A stretch of 11,320 bases of DNA, taken from assembly GCA_002428015.1 (NCBI GenBank), contig DIZW01000054.1:1-11320 (forward strand), in the 5' to 3' direction. Positions 1 to 6,794 of the stretch are shown here, one piece after another. How positions within the stretch are numbered: position 1 is the stretch's first letter; every line of letters starts with the position of its first letter. Below the pieces are notes generated by a model. It did not search any database, was not told the DNA's origin, and saw only the letters and a list, made by a program, of their open reading frames with translations. The translations under genes and the position numbers were made by a program. This DNA comes from Oxalobacteraceae bacterium UBA6018 (GTDB taxonomy: Bacteria; Pseudomonadota; Gammaproteobacteria; Burkholderiales; Burkholderiaceae_D).

Positions 1-591
1 CACTGTAAACGGCATAGAGCCCTGAAGGATGTGTCGAATTTTCTTGAGACCAAACTGGTCGATATGAAAATCCCGCAATTTACCGAAATCGTCCATGACA
101 CCCGCGTGCGCAACGGACAAAAGGGCAAGATCAAGGGCATGGAAATCGCCGGCCAATATGCCTTCGACCGGTCTGTCTCCTGGCTCCAGGGCTTCGGCGT
201 GGCCGCCAACTACACCTATGTGGACGCCAACGCCAGCCGCGACACCGATACCGGAGCGACATCGTGCGGCTATCCGGGGTTGTCACCGCAGTCCTACAAT
301 GGCTCGGTCTTCTTCGAGGACAGCAAATTCCAGGCCCGCGTGAGCTATAACTGGCGCAATCACTTCGCTGTCGACTGCGGCGGAGGCAGCTCCATGCCGC
401 GCAACCGTGCGGCGTATGGACAGACCGATGCCAGCATGCGCTACAACCTGACCCCATCGCTGGCCTTGTACGCCGATGCCATTAACGTGGGCAATACCAA
501 GGTGCGCGAATACGGCAGCAACGAGAATCAGTTCCTGATGCTGGAAAATGACGGACGCCGTTTCAACTTTGGCGTACGGATGGCTTTCTAA
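1..591 (+). CDS. TonB-dependent receptor, C-terminal part (5' end outside window or lost)
   Basis: The reading frame is open from base 1 to TAA at 589-591 and encodes about 196 residues that match the last beta-strands of an outer-membrane TonB-dependent receptor of the carbohydrate type. Visible family traits are alternating polar/hydrophobic strands, a KIKGMEIAGQYAF strand, the GFGVAANYTYVDA strand, the late LYADAINVGN strand and a terminal FNFGVRMAF ending in Phe, the usual signal for outer-membrane barrel assembly. Full receptors of this class run to 800-1000 residues, so plug and most of the barrel are absent here. The GTG at 31 has no ribosome binding site and is not a real start. The first dozen residues before KDVSNF are basic and do not look like a beta-strand, so the gene may already be broken near base 25; this cannot be settled without upstream sequence. 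Ligand unknown. Confidence 0.8.
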   Translation, partial: HCKRHRALKDVSNFLETKLVDMKIPQFTEIVHDTRVRNGQKGKIKGMEIAGQYAFDRSVSWLQGFGVAANYTYVDANASRDTDTGATSCGYPGLSPQSYNGSVFFEDSKFQARVSYNWRNHFAVDCGGGSSMPRNRAAYGQTDASMRYNLTPSLALYADAINVGNTKVREYGSNENQFLMLENDGRRFNFGVRMAF

Positions 592-665
592 GGCCCGATA
601 CTTGCGGACTCGATCCCGGCGCGGTGAGCCGCCGCGCCGCGGATGTGCAGGCGCGAAAGCAACCA

Positions 666-714
666 GGGGGGCGCGGGTCGTGCAGTGGTTTTTTCGAGGC
701 CCCCTTATTTTATT
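666..714 (+). terminator. Possible rho-independent terminator after the receptor fragment
   Basis: GGGGGC at 667-672 can pair with GCCCCC at 699-704, followed by the T-rich run TTATTTTATT (705-714). The 26-nt loop is long, so the call is weak. Two other GC hairpins lie nearby without T tracts: 618-624 with 632-638 (GGCGCGG/CCGCGCC) and 713-719 with 730-736 (TTGGCGC/GCGCCAA). Nothing else is recognisable between 592 and 842. Confidence 0.35.
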
Positions 715-842
715 GGCGCGCCAGCGTCGGCGCCAAGTCGTCGAGCTGTCGATGGGCTAGCCTCATCGGCAATCCCACCATCATGCTGGCTGAGCGATTC
801 CTCCTGAGCGCAACGGTGCACACATGGGCATTTTCAACATGT

Positions 843-938
843 TTATGTGTCCAGTCCCGTTTGATCATAAACGCGTTTAACGAATAGTCCCGGCTTGCGA
901 TGTTGCCATTCCTTGAGCGCCTGGATCGGCGTCGTCGA
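843..938 (-). pseudogene. IS481-like transposase, C-terminal tail remnant
   Basis: On the minus strand, codons from about 938 down to the TAA at 843-845 read TPIQALKEWQ ... PGLFVKRVYDQTGLDT-stop. This resembles the very C-terminus of IS481-family (integrase-core) transposases, where a TP-x-QAL-x-W segment is followed by P-x-LFVKRVYN and a short GLD ending. Only about 31 residues remain; the catalytic DDE core is absent. The remnant abuts the GH97 remnant on its right side, so the two are joined head to tail within a few dozen bases. Family assignment is from memory of the C-terminal pattern; another integrase-core family (IS3) is possible. No terminal inverted repeat could be fixed. Confidence 0.6.
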
Positions 939-948
939 GCAGATGGCG

Positions 949-1338
949 CGCTGCGGGATGTGGTGGTTGGACGCTCCGGCCGCGTACAAGAACAGCGATG
1001 GCAAAGCCTGGGCCGACGGCGCCGAGTTTATCCAGACGGTGCCGACCTCCTGGGATGAAACCCGCGTGCTGGCCGGCGACATCGGCCGGTTCATCGTCTC
1101 GGCCCGCCGCAAGGGCGACACATGGTACATCGGCGCCATGACCAATGAACAGGCACGCACCATCAAGGTAAAGCTGGACTTGGGCGAGGGAAGCTTCAGT
1201 GCGCACCTCATGCAGGATGGCGCCGATGTGAGCCGCCTGGCCGTCGCCGACCGCAAGCTGCTGTCAAGCCAGGCTCTCACGCTGAAGCTGGCGCCGTCCG
1301 GTGGCGCGGTGGCGGTGTTGCGGCCAACCAGCCCGTAA
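949..1338 (+). pseudogene. GH97 alpha-glucosidase, C-terminal remnant
   Basis: The frame ending in TAA at 1336-1338 encodes the C-terminal beta-sandwich region of a GH97 (SusB-like) glycoside hydrolase. Diagnostic segments are DAPAAYK, the block AEFIQTVPTSWDETRVLAGD, GRFIVSARRKGDTWYIGAMT and a final strand ALTLKLAPSGGAVAVL. GH97 enzymes are about 650-700 residues and normally periplasmic, hydrolysing alpha-glucosidic links; here only about 130 residues remain, and the signal peptide, N-terminal domain and catalytic barrel are gone. The codons upstream of about 949 do not match the family and run into the IS481-like tail, so truncation at an IS junction is likely. An ATG at 895 opens the frame but has no convincing ribosome binding site. 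The tail itself has no internal stops, suggesting a fairly recent loss. Confidence 0.75.
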
Positions 1339-1359
1339 TGTAGGGCGCCGACGACCGAT

Positions 1360-1383
1360 CCGGCTGGCCGCCTGGCCAGCCGG
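1360..1383. terminator. Perfect hairpin between convergent genes
   Basis: CCGGCTGGCC (1360-1369) and GGCCAGCCGG (1374-1383) are perfect inverse complements with a 4-nt loop, giving a 10-bp GC-rich stem. It lies between the GH97 remnant stop (1338) and the end of lacI (1422), which are convergent. There is no T tract on either side, so it may act as a transcript 3'-end stabiliser or a weak bidirectional terminator instead of a classic intrinsic one. Confidence 0.5.
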
Positions 1384-1421
1384 CCGTTCACGCCAATTGC
1401 GCCGCCGCGAGAATGAAGGCC

Positions 1422-2474
1422 TTAAGCGGAACCGCGCTCGATCAGGCTTGTCGGCAAGTGGACGGGTTCCGCCCGTGCCCCACCCAGGATCTTGAACAAC
1501 GACTCAACCAGGACCGTACCGGCCAGGTCCAGCGGTTGCCGCACCGTCGTCAAGGCGGGATGGCAAAACGCGGCACTCTCGAGATCATCGTAACCGACGA
1601 CCGCAACCTCGTCCGGCACCGCCTTGCCAGCCTTGCGCAGGGTCTGGACGACGCTCAGCGCGGCAAGGTCGCTGGCTGCGAACACGCCATCGACCGGCAA
1701 TCCGGAATCGAGCAGGCGCGCGACATCAGCGGCGATCCGCTCCGTGATGAAGGGACTGGGGCAAAGCAGCCGCGGGTCGGCAGCTTTGCCGGCAAGCGCG
1801 TGCGCCCGCAGGTAGCCGGCGTGGCGCTGCGCCACCTCAGGCAAGTTGGGGTCGCCGACAAACGCAATATGCCGGCAGCCGCGGCGCAATAAATGGGCCG
1901 TGGCGAGCTCGCCGCCAATCAGGTTGTCGCTGCCGACGCTGCAATAGAGTTGTTGCTCGAGTTTAGCCCCCCAGACAACGAAAGGAATGCCTCGCAACAC
2001 CATGGCATTCAACTGGTCGTGCTGATGCCACTGCCCCACCATGATGAGGCCGATTGCGCGCCCGCTTTCGACCGCCAACGCCGCCTGGTCGAGATGGGCC
2101 TCGGGAACGCGCGAGAGCAGCATTTCGTAGCCGCGCTCCGTGAGCGCATCGGCAATGCTGCCGATCAGGGAGAGAAAAAACGGGTCGGACAAATGTTGGC
2201 GGGTGGCCGGATCGTAGGGGACGACCACGGCCACGACCTTGTTTTGCCCCAAGCGCAGGGTCTGCGCGCCGACATTGACGGCGTAATTGAGGTGGCGTGC
2301 CAACTCGACAATGCGTTCGCGGGTCTTCGCGTTGACCAGGGGGCTGCCGGCAAGGGCGCGTGACACGGTCGACGTGGCCACCCCGGCGAGCTTGGCGATA
2401 TCCTCCATCTGCGGGCGCGCTTTCGCCGCCTTCGATATCTTGCCTTTGCCAGCGTCAGGAGGAATATCGTTCAT
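1422..2474 (-). CDS. LacI/GalR-family transcriptional repressor of the fructoside locus
   Basis: A 350-residue protein with the LacI architecture: an N-terminal helix-turn-helix at residues 24-43 (EDIAKLAGVATSTVSRALAG), a hinge around 64-76 with AQTL, whose Leu73 aligns with LacI Leu56 that wedges into the central CpG of the operator, and a periplasmic-binding-protein-like sensor domain from about residue 78 with late motifs DGVFAASDLAAL, VAVVGYDD and LTTVRQP. The recognition helix carries Thr34-Ser35 where PurR has Thr-Thr; PurR binds GCAAACGTTTGC, close to the CAAnCGATTG boxes seen here upstream of GH32, the permease remnant and the receptor. It is co-directional with GH32, 163 bp downstream, as expected for a local sugar repressor such as suxR/scrR types. 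The 22-residue N-terminal extension before Met23 is polar; Met23 is an alternative start. Effector is inferred to be sucrose, fructose or a fructoside. Confidence 0.9.
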   Translation of the reverse strand: MNDIPPDAGKGKISKAAKARPQMEDIAKLAGVATSTVSRALAGSPLVNAKTRERIVELARHLNYAVNVGAQTLRLGQNKVVAVVVPYDPATRQHLSDPFFLSLIGSIADALTERGYEMLLSRVPEAHLDQAALAVESGRAIGLIMVGQWHQHDQLNAMVLRGIPFVVWGAKLEQQLYCSVGSDNLIGGELATAHLLRRGCRHIAFVGDPNLPEVAQRHAGYLRAHALAGKAADPRLLCPSPFITERIAADVARLLDSGLPVDGVFAASDLAALSVVQTLRKAGKAVPDEVAVVGYDDLESAAFCHPALTTVRQPLDLAGTVLVESLFKILGGARAEPVHLPTSLIERGSA

Positions 2475-2511
2475 CGCAGCTATGCCCCAAGTACTTGACG
2501 GAAAGAAGTGT

Positions 2512-2540
2512 AGTGTAGCGGCGGCATGATGTCACCGCAA
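2512..2540 (-). promoter_or_regulatory. Candidate lacI promoter
   Basis: On the minus strand TTGCGG (2535-2540) and TACACT (2512-2517) are separated by 17 bp, placing transcription start about 30 bp before the lacI ATG. No CAAnCGATTG operator is seen here, so lacI may be weakly constitutive or be carried by read-through from GH32. The match to consensus is modest. Confidence 0.3.
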
Positions 2541-2637
2541 CAATTGCTTGAAACACATGAAGCTGTTTCTTGCGGGTCGGGTGGCCGCCCTTGGCCTGGC
2601 CCGACAAGGTCGCCTCCTTGGCGGGCCTGCTTGGGCG

Positions 2638-4236
2638 TCACTCGTGGGGAGCCGGCCAGATCGAGGCCAGCGTTCGCACCCGCCATTGCCGCAGCCTGGC
2701 CTGCCCGCCTTCGACGAACAAGGCGATGCCATCGCTTTCGTCGGCGGGAAAGACCAGGCTCGTCATGGTGAGCTCGCCAGCGCCCGCAAACACGGTTACC
2801 GCTGCGCGATCGACCAGGATGCGTAGCCTGAGCACGCCATCGACCAACGCCAACGGCGCGCCGTGGCACGCCGCGAAGTCGGCGCTGAACGGGGCCGCGC
2901 CGGCGCGGCCGCGGTCGATGTAGAGTTCGCCGCGTTCGCAGTCGTAGCCTATCTCCGTCCGATCGCCGGCCGCGTTCGCATGGACCTGCACGCCGGCGCG
3001 CGTGGCGCTGCCGCACGCGAGCACCAGTTCGATATCGACCGGTACCCCGGCCGTGCGCAAGCGCGGCAGCGTATCCACGCCGGCGGCGAGGCTCACGTCA
3101 TCGATGGCCAGCAGCGTGTCCCGGCGTAGCGAATCGAAACCCTGCACCGGCTGCTGGACCAGCCGCACCTGGCCGGCGACGGTGCGCAGCGACAGCTCAC
3201 GCGGCACCGACTGCGCGCTGCGCCACGGCGAGGTGGGCACGGTCCTGGCATACAGCCAATTGCTCATCCAGCCGATCAACAGGCGCCTGCCATCGGGAGC
3301 GTCGTTCCATGTGACGGCGGCATAGAAGTCCGGGCCCTGGTCGAGCCAGCGCACGCAGGCGTCCCCAGCATCGGGGCGGAAAGTGCTGCCGTCGAAGTGG
3401 CCGAGGAAGTATTGCGCCCCGGATCCACCGGCCGGCCCGCCCGGCGTGAGATTGACCACCAACACCCATTTGTTGTTGCTATCGTCGCCATCGAGCGGCA
3501 AGGGGAACAAGTCAGGACATTCCCACACGCCACCGGTGGCGCCGGCCGGACCGAATTGGCTCATGTATTCCCACTCGATCAAGTCTCTTGAGCAATACAA
3601 CAGGATCGTGTGCCGGTGCGCCAATGCGACCACCATCACCCATTTGCTCTGCGGCGCATGCCAGAACACCTTGGGATCGCGGAATTCGCGCAGTTCGTCC
3701 CGATAGGGGTGTGGTGGCAACGCGAGCACGGGATTGCCGGAGAACTGGGTCCAGTGCCGCCCACGATCGACACTGAAGGCCAGCGATTGGCTTTGCTGCC
3801 CCGCCTGCACCTGCGTGCCGTTGGCGAGCGTGCGCGCCTCGGGGTAGACGCTGGTGTAGATGATGACCATGGGAACTTGGCCGGGCGAGCCCAGTCCGCT
3901 GCTATTGGCCCGGTCGACGACCGCGCTGCCCGAGTAGAAGCTTTGGGTGATGGCGCCCTGTCCGTCCTTTTCGACTTCCAGCGCGACCGGCAACTCCGTC
4001 CAATGCAGCAGGTCGGCGCTGACCGCATGGCCCCACGACATGTCGCCCCACACGGTGTCATTCGGATTGTATTGATAGAAGAGGTGATATTCGCCGTCGT
4101 AGTAGACCAGCCCGTTTGGGTCATTCATCCAGTTGCGCGCAGGCGAATACGATAACTGCGGACGATGGGCTTCCTGGTAGGCACCGGCCAAGCCCGCATA
4201 TGCCTGCGTCTGGGTGCTCGTCACTTCAAGCGTCAT
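2638..4236 (-). CDS. GH32 beta-fructofuranosidase (sucrose/fructan hydrolase), cytoplasmic
   Basis: A GH32 enzyme that releases fructose from sucrose or beta-fructosides by a retaining mechanism. The five-bladed catalytic propeller carries WMNDPNG with the nucleophile Asp39, FRDPK with the transition-state stabiliser Asp187 and WECPD with the acid/base Glu239 (numbered from the start chosen here). A C-terminal beta-sandwich covers roughly residues 375-532 and ends with GIALFVEGG...LRQWRV, typical of the family. The ATG at 4251 would add five residues, but it lacks a ribosome binding site, whereas AAAGGAA lies correctly spaced before the ATG at 4236. There is no signal peptide, so it should act on sugar already imported into the cytoplasm. 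Length (532 residues) is normal. It heads a unit followed by lacI, and its promoter carries a LacI-type operator. Sucrose versus short inulin/levan oligomers cannot be decided from sequence alone. Confidence 0.95.
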   Translation of the reverse strand: MTLEVTSTQTQAYAGLAGAYQEAHRPQLSYSPARNWMNDPNGLVYYDGEYHLFYQYNPNDTVWGDMSWGHAVSADLLHWTELPVALEVEKDGQGAITQSFYSGSAVVDRANSSGLGSPGQVPMVIIYTSVYPEARTLANGTQVQAGQQSQSLAFSVDRGRHWTQFSGNPVLALPPHPYRDELREFRDPKVFWHAPQSKWVMVVALAHRHTILLYCSRDLIEWEYMSQFGPAGATGGVWECPDLFPLPLDGDDSNNKWVLVVNLTPGGPAGGSGAQYFLGHFDGSTFRPDAGDACVRWLDQGPDFYAAVTWNDAPDGRRLLIGWMSNWLYARTVPTSPWRSAQSVPRELSLRTVAGQVRLVQQPVQGFDSLRRDTLLAIDDVSLAAGVDTLPRLRTAGVPVDIELVLACGSATRAGVQVHANAAGDRTEIGYDCERGELYIDRGRAGAAPFSADFAACHGAPLALVDGVLRLRILVDRAAVTVFAGAGELTMTSLVFPADESDGIALFVEGGQARLRQWRVRTLASIWPAPHE

Positions 4237-4309
4237 GAATTTCCTTTTCATTGATTGGCACGCGCAGCGCGCGGCACCGGCTGCGCCGCATGCGCATGTT
4301 CATTCGACG

Positions 4310-4345
4310 ATTATGCATACAATAAGATTGTACTGCAATCGTTTG
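4310..4345 (-). promoter_or_regulatory. GH32 promoter with LacI-family operator
   Basis: Read on the minus strand, the operator CAAACGATTG (4336-4345) overlaps a -35 box TTGCAG (4333-4338), followed by 17 bp and a -10 box CATAAT (4310-4315, 5 of 6 consensus bases). The start of transcription would lie near 4303, leaving a leader of about 66 nt. The operator centre is the CpG expected for LacI/GalR proteins, and the same 10-mer recurs upstream of the TonB receptor. Binding would block RNA polymerase, so induction by sugar is predicted. Confidence 0.65.
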
Positions 4346-4435
4346 TACGGCGGTTTTCATTGAGAATTCTGCGGACCTGGGGTTCAGCTGCCCGGAGTTG
4401 AGTGGCGAGCACGCGGCGATCGCCCCCATGCGAAG

Positions 4436-4471
4436 CAACCGATTGCAATTTTACGCGCATCAATGAATAAT
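4436..4471 (+). promoter_or_regulatory. Promoter of permease remnant/halogenase unit with LacI-family operator
   Basis: The operator CAACCGATTG (4436-4445, within GCAACCGATTGC) overlaps a -35 box TTGCAA (4443-4448), followed by 17 bp and a -10 box AATAAT (4466-4471, 5 of 6). The geometry is identical to the GH32 and receptor promoters. The leader before the ATG at 4564 would be about 86 nt. The same GCAACCGATTG 11-mer recurs at 9635-9645. Confidence 0.6.
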
Positions 4472-4563
4472 GGCTCACAGATTCGGGGGCGCAAGTGATT
4501 GCACACCTTAGCATTCCGAGATCGGCCGGCAGCACGGCAGGCCAAGCAGCAGCAAAGGAGACG

Positions 4564-4938
4564 ATGAAGGCTTCCCAAACCCGGCGTGCGCGCCGCGCAC
4601 ACGCCAGCGTCAACCGCAAAGCGGGCGGCGCCGCCTGGGCCAGCATTATGGCCAGCCCCTGCATCATGCTCGCCGGCAGCGTGCCACCCGAGCGGACCGG
4701 CGGCTATATCGACATCTTCAAAATGTTCATCGTCATCCCGATGATCATCCCGGTGTTCACCTTGCCGCTGATATACCGCACCGGGCTCAACGGCGAACCG
4801 GGCAACGTGGTGCGCCTGGCCGGCGCACTGCTGCTGTGCGCGGCCGCGGCGGTGCTGTTTGTCGAACTCAAGCCCGCCAAGCCGGCCGGCCGGGCCCACC
4901 GCAACAACGGCCTGGCCGTTCGCCTCACCACCCACTGA
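4564..4938 (+). pseudogene. MFS sugar permease, C-terminal remnant with retained start signals
   Basis: The frame encodes 124 residues: a basic, unrelated N-terminus (1-19) and then the last part of an MFS sugar transporter of the SuxC-like type. Recognisable are AAWASIM, PCIMLAGSVPPERTG (about 32-46), a membrane segment FIVIPMIIPVFTLPLIY (about 55-71), EPGNVVRLAG (78-87) and a last membrane helix to about residue 102. Intact homologues have about 430-500 residues and 12 helices, so some 75 percent is missing. The ATG at 4564 has AAAGGAG just upstream (4554-4560), suggesting an internal in-frame deletion that kept the original start and tail. Positions where I recall the family having NPY and GVYMGIFNMF read SPC and GYIDIFKMF here, a sign of relaxed selection. 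It lies 38 bp before the halogenase gene in the same direction. It cannot transport sugar as it stands; a role as a small two-helix protein is possible but unsupported. Confidence 0.75.
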
Positions 4939-4976
4939 CCACGGCCCCCGGCCATCACGACACCTAGAGGAACAAC

Positions 4977-6479
4977 ATGCCCCCATCAGAGCGCCAGATT
5001 CGCCGCATCGTCATCGTCGGCGGTGGCTCCGCCGGCTGGATGGCCGCCGCCGCCCTCTCCGCCGCCATCGGCAAGGGCTGCGCCATCACCGTGGTCGAGT
5101 CCGACGAAATCGGCACGGTCGGCGTCGGCGAGGCGACCATCCCGCCGATCAAGGTGTTCAACCGGATGGTGGGCATCGACGAGAGTGAATTTCTCAAGCG
5201 CACCCAGGGCAGCTTCAAACTGGGCATCGACTTTGTCGACTGGGCGAAAACCGGCCAGCGCTACTTCCACCCGTTCGGCCCGCACGGCATCCAGTTCGAC
5301 CTGGCGCCCCTGCACCAGCACTGGCTGCGCCAGCGCGGCCAGCCCGGTGCGGCGCCGCTGGACGACTATTCCATGGCGTGGGCGGCCGCCCGCCTCGGCC
5401 GCTTCGACAAACCCTCGCGCGACCCGCAATCGCTGCTCTCGAGCTTCGACTACGCCTACCATTTCGACGCCACCCTGTACGCGCGCCTGCTGCGCGAGGT
5501 GTCGGAGGGGCGCGGCGTGGTGCGGGTGGAGGGCAAGATATCGCATGCCGCGCTGCGCCCCGGCGACGGCTTCCTCACCAAGGTCTGCCTGACCGATGGA
5601 CGCGAGATCGAGGGTGACCTGTTCATCGACTGCTCCGGCTTCCGCGGCCTGCTGATCGAGGAGACTTTGCACACCGGCTACGAGGACTGGAGCCACTGGC
5701 TGCCCTGCAACCGCGCCATGGCCGTGCCCTGCGCAACCGTGGCCGAGCCGACGCCCTACACGCGCTCGACCGCGCGCGCGGCCGGCTGGCAATGGCGCAT
5801 ACCGCTGCAACACCGCACCGGCAACGGCTATGTCTACAGCAGCGAATTCATCAGCGACGACCAGGCGGCCACGGTACTGCTCGAGAACCTCGACGGCAAG
5901 GCGTTGGCCGAGCCGCGCGCGCTGCGCTTTACCACCGGGCGCCGCAAGCGCAGCTGGAACCGCAACGTGGTGGCCCTCGGGCTGGCCAGCGGCTTCATGG
6001 AACCGCTAGAGTCGACCAGCCTGCACCTGGTCCAGTCCGGCATTTCACGCCTGCTGGCACTGTTCCCCGACCGTGACTTCGCCCCCCTCGTTATCGAGGA
6101 ATACAACCGCATCGCGGCCAATGAATGCGAGCGCATCCGCGACTTTCTCATCCTGCATTACAAGCTGACCGAGCGCAGCGACGCGCCGTTGTGGCGCTAC
6201 TGCGCCGCGATGGCGATTCCCGACACGCTGCAATACAAGATCGACCATTTCCGCCGCTTCGGGCGCCTGGTCACGGAAGGGATGGAATTGTTCGGCAACG
6301 CCTCCTGGCTGGCGGTGCACATCGGCCAGCTCAACTTGCCCGAACGCCACGATCCGCTGCTCGACCTGCGCGCCGATGGCGCTGCCATGCTCGCCCAACA
6401 GCGCCAGGCGATCGCGCGTGCCGCCCAGGACATGCCCACCCACGCCGCCTACATCCGAAAGCACTGCGCCGCCGCTTGA
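4977..6479 (+). CDS. Flavin-dependent tryptophan-halogenase-family protein
   Basis: A complete 500-residue member of the FAD-dependent tryptophan halogenase family (PrnA, RebH, BrvH type). The FAD-binding GGGSAGW is at residues 15-21, followed by GVGEATIPP (49-57). The catalytic Lys81 sits in GSFKLGIDF at the position of PrnA/RebH Lys79; the family signature W271-x-W273-x-I275-P276 is present; Glu345 in EPLESTS matches PrnA Glu346. All residues needed for hypohalous-acid-based halogenation therefore appear intact. ATG 4977 has GAGGA six bases upstream. Such genes are often found beside TonB receptors in xanthomonads, caulobacters and Oxalobacteraceae, and BrvH from such a setting brominates indole in vitro, but natural substrates are mostly unknown. 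No flavin reductase is in the window. It is probably cotranscribed with the permease remnant from an operator-bearing promoter, linking it to sugar regulation. Free tryptophan as substrate is uncertain. Confidence 0.9.
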   Translation: MPPSERQIRRIVIVGGGSAGWMAAAALSAAIGKGCAITVVESDEIGTVGVGEATIPPIKVFNRMVGIDESEFLKRTQGSFKLGIDFVDWAKTGQRYFHPFGPHGIQFDLAPLHQHWLRQRGQPGAAPLDDYSMAWAAARLGRFDKPSRDPQSLLSSFDYAYHFDATLYARLLREVSEGRGVVRVEGKISHAALRPGDGFLTKVCLTDGREIEGDLFIDCSGFRGLLIEETLHTGYEDWSHWLPCNRAMAVPCATVAEPTPYTRSTARAAGWQWRIPLQHRTGNGYVYSSEFISDDQAATVLLENLDGKALAEPRALRFTTGRRKRSWNRNVVALGLASGFMEPLESTSLHLVQSGISRLLALFPDRDFAPLVIEEYNRIAANECERIRDFLILHYKLTERSDAPLWRYCAAMAIPDTLQYKIDHFRRFGRLVTEGMELFGNASWLAVHIGQLNLPERHDPLLDLRADGAAMLAQQRQAIARAAQDMPTHAAYIRKHCAAA

Positions 6480-6480
6480 T

Positions 6481-6506
6481 TGAACAGGCGTTGAACAGGC
6501 GTTGAA
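6481..6506. repeat. 11-bp tandem repeat, 2.4 copies
   Basis: TGAACAGGCGT is present at 6481-6491 and 6492-6502, followed by a partial TGAA (6503-6506). It begins two bases after the halogenase stop codon. It looks like a slippage duplication; no function is evident. Confidence 0.7.
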
Positions 6507-6720
6507 ATGGCCTTGCCAACCGCTGGCCGCCGACACCGCAACAGCGTGACGGCGCGCCCAGGTCATTCCGCGCAAACACGGGCCAAGCGCCCGCCGCAGG
6601 CTTCCTATGACGACCAGACACCGGCGGCGCCGCGCGCCGTCCGTGTCCATGGCGCGCCGATTGTTCGCGCCGGACCTGCGCATCGGGACAAAATCAGGAC
6701 AAAGCAATACGGGAAAATGC

Positions 6721-6757
6721 AAAAAGGGCGAAAGAGAGCTGTTGCTCCCCTTCGCCC
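6721..6757 (-). terminator. Rho-independent terminator of the TonB receptor gene
   Basis: On the minus strand GGGCGAA (complement of 6751-6757) pairs with TTCGCCC (complement of 6726-6732); an inner GAGC/GCTC stem (6736-6739 with 6744-6747) closes a 4-nt loop. The stem is followed on the minus strand by TTTTT (6721-6725). It lies 37 bp beyond the receptor stop, the expected place. Confidence 0.8.
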
Positions 6758-6794
6758 AGACTAGAACCGCCAGTCGCGACAAGCGCTGCGCGGA

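Larger units (their letters stand above)
4252..4563. other. Divergent control region between GH32 and permease/halogenase unit
   Basis: These 312 bases contain no convincing gene. They hold two outward-facing promoters with LacI-type operators at 4336-4345 and 4436-4445, whose centres are exactly 100 bp apart. The spacing would permit a repression loop by a tetramer or dimer pair, but looping is inference. Confidence 0.6.
6480..6794. other. Convergent intergenic region between halogenase and TonB receptor
   Basis: No gene is supported in these 315 bases. They contain the short tandem repeat at 6481-6506 directly after the halogenase stop and the receptor terminator at 6721-6757. Between 6507 and 6720 I see GC-rich sequence without a clear terminator for the halogenase transcript. 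Confidence 0.5.

Noticed and set aside
868..879. Perfect 12-bp palindrome TAAACGCGTTTA that looks like a LacI-family operator upstream of the GH97 fragment
   Set aside because: It lies inside the IS481-like transposase tail and encodes VKRVY there; its bases also differ from the CAAnCGATTG boxes of the locus and no promoter follows.
2536..2553. CAACAATTGCTTG upstream of lacI as an autoregulatory operator
   Set aside because: It lacks the central CpG and the symmetry of the other boxes.
3610..4155. 181-codon plus-strand open frame opposite GH32
   Set aside because: Antisense shadow of GH32, which carries all catalytic motifs.
4986..5813. 275-codon minus-strand open frame inside the halogenase gene
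   Set aside because: Antisense shadow of the halogenase; composition is Ala/Gly/Arg/Val-rich and no family is recognisable.
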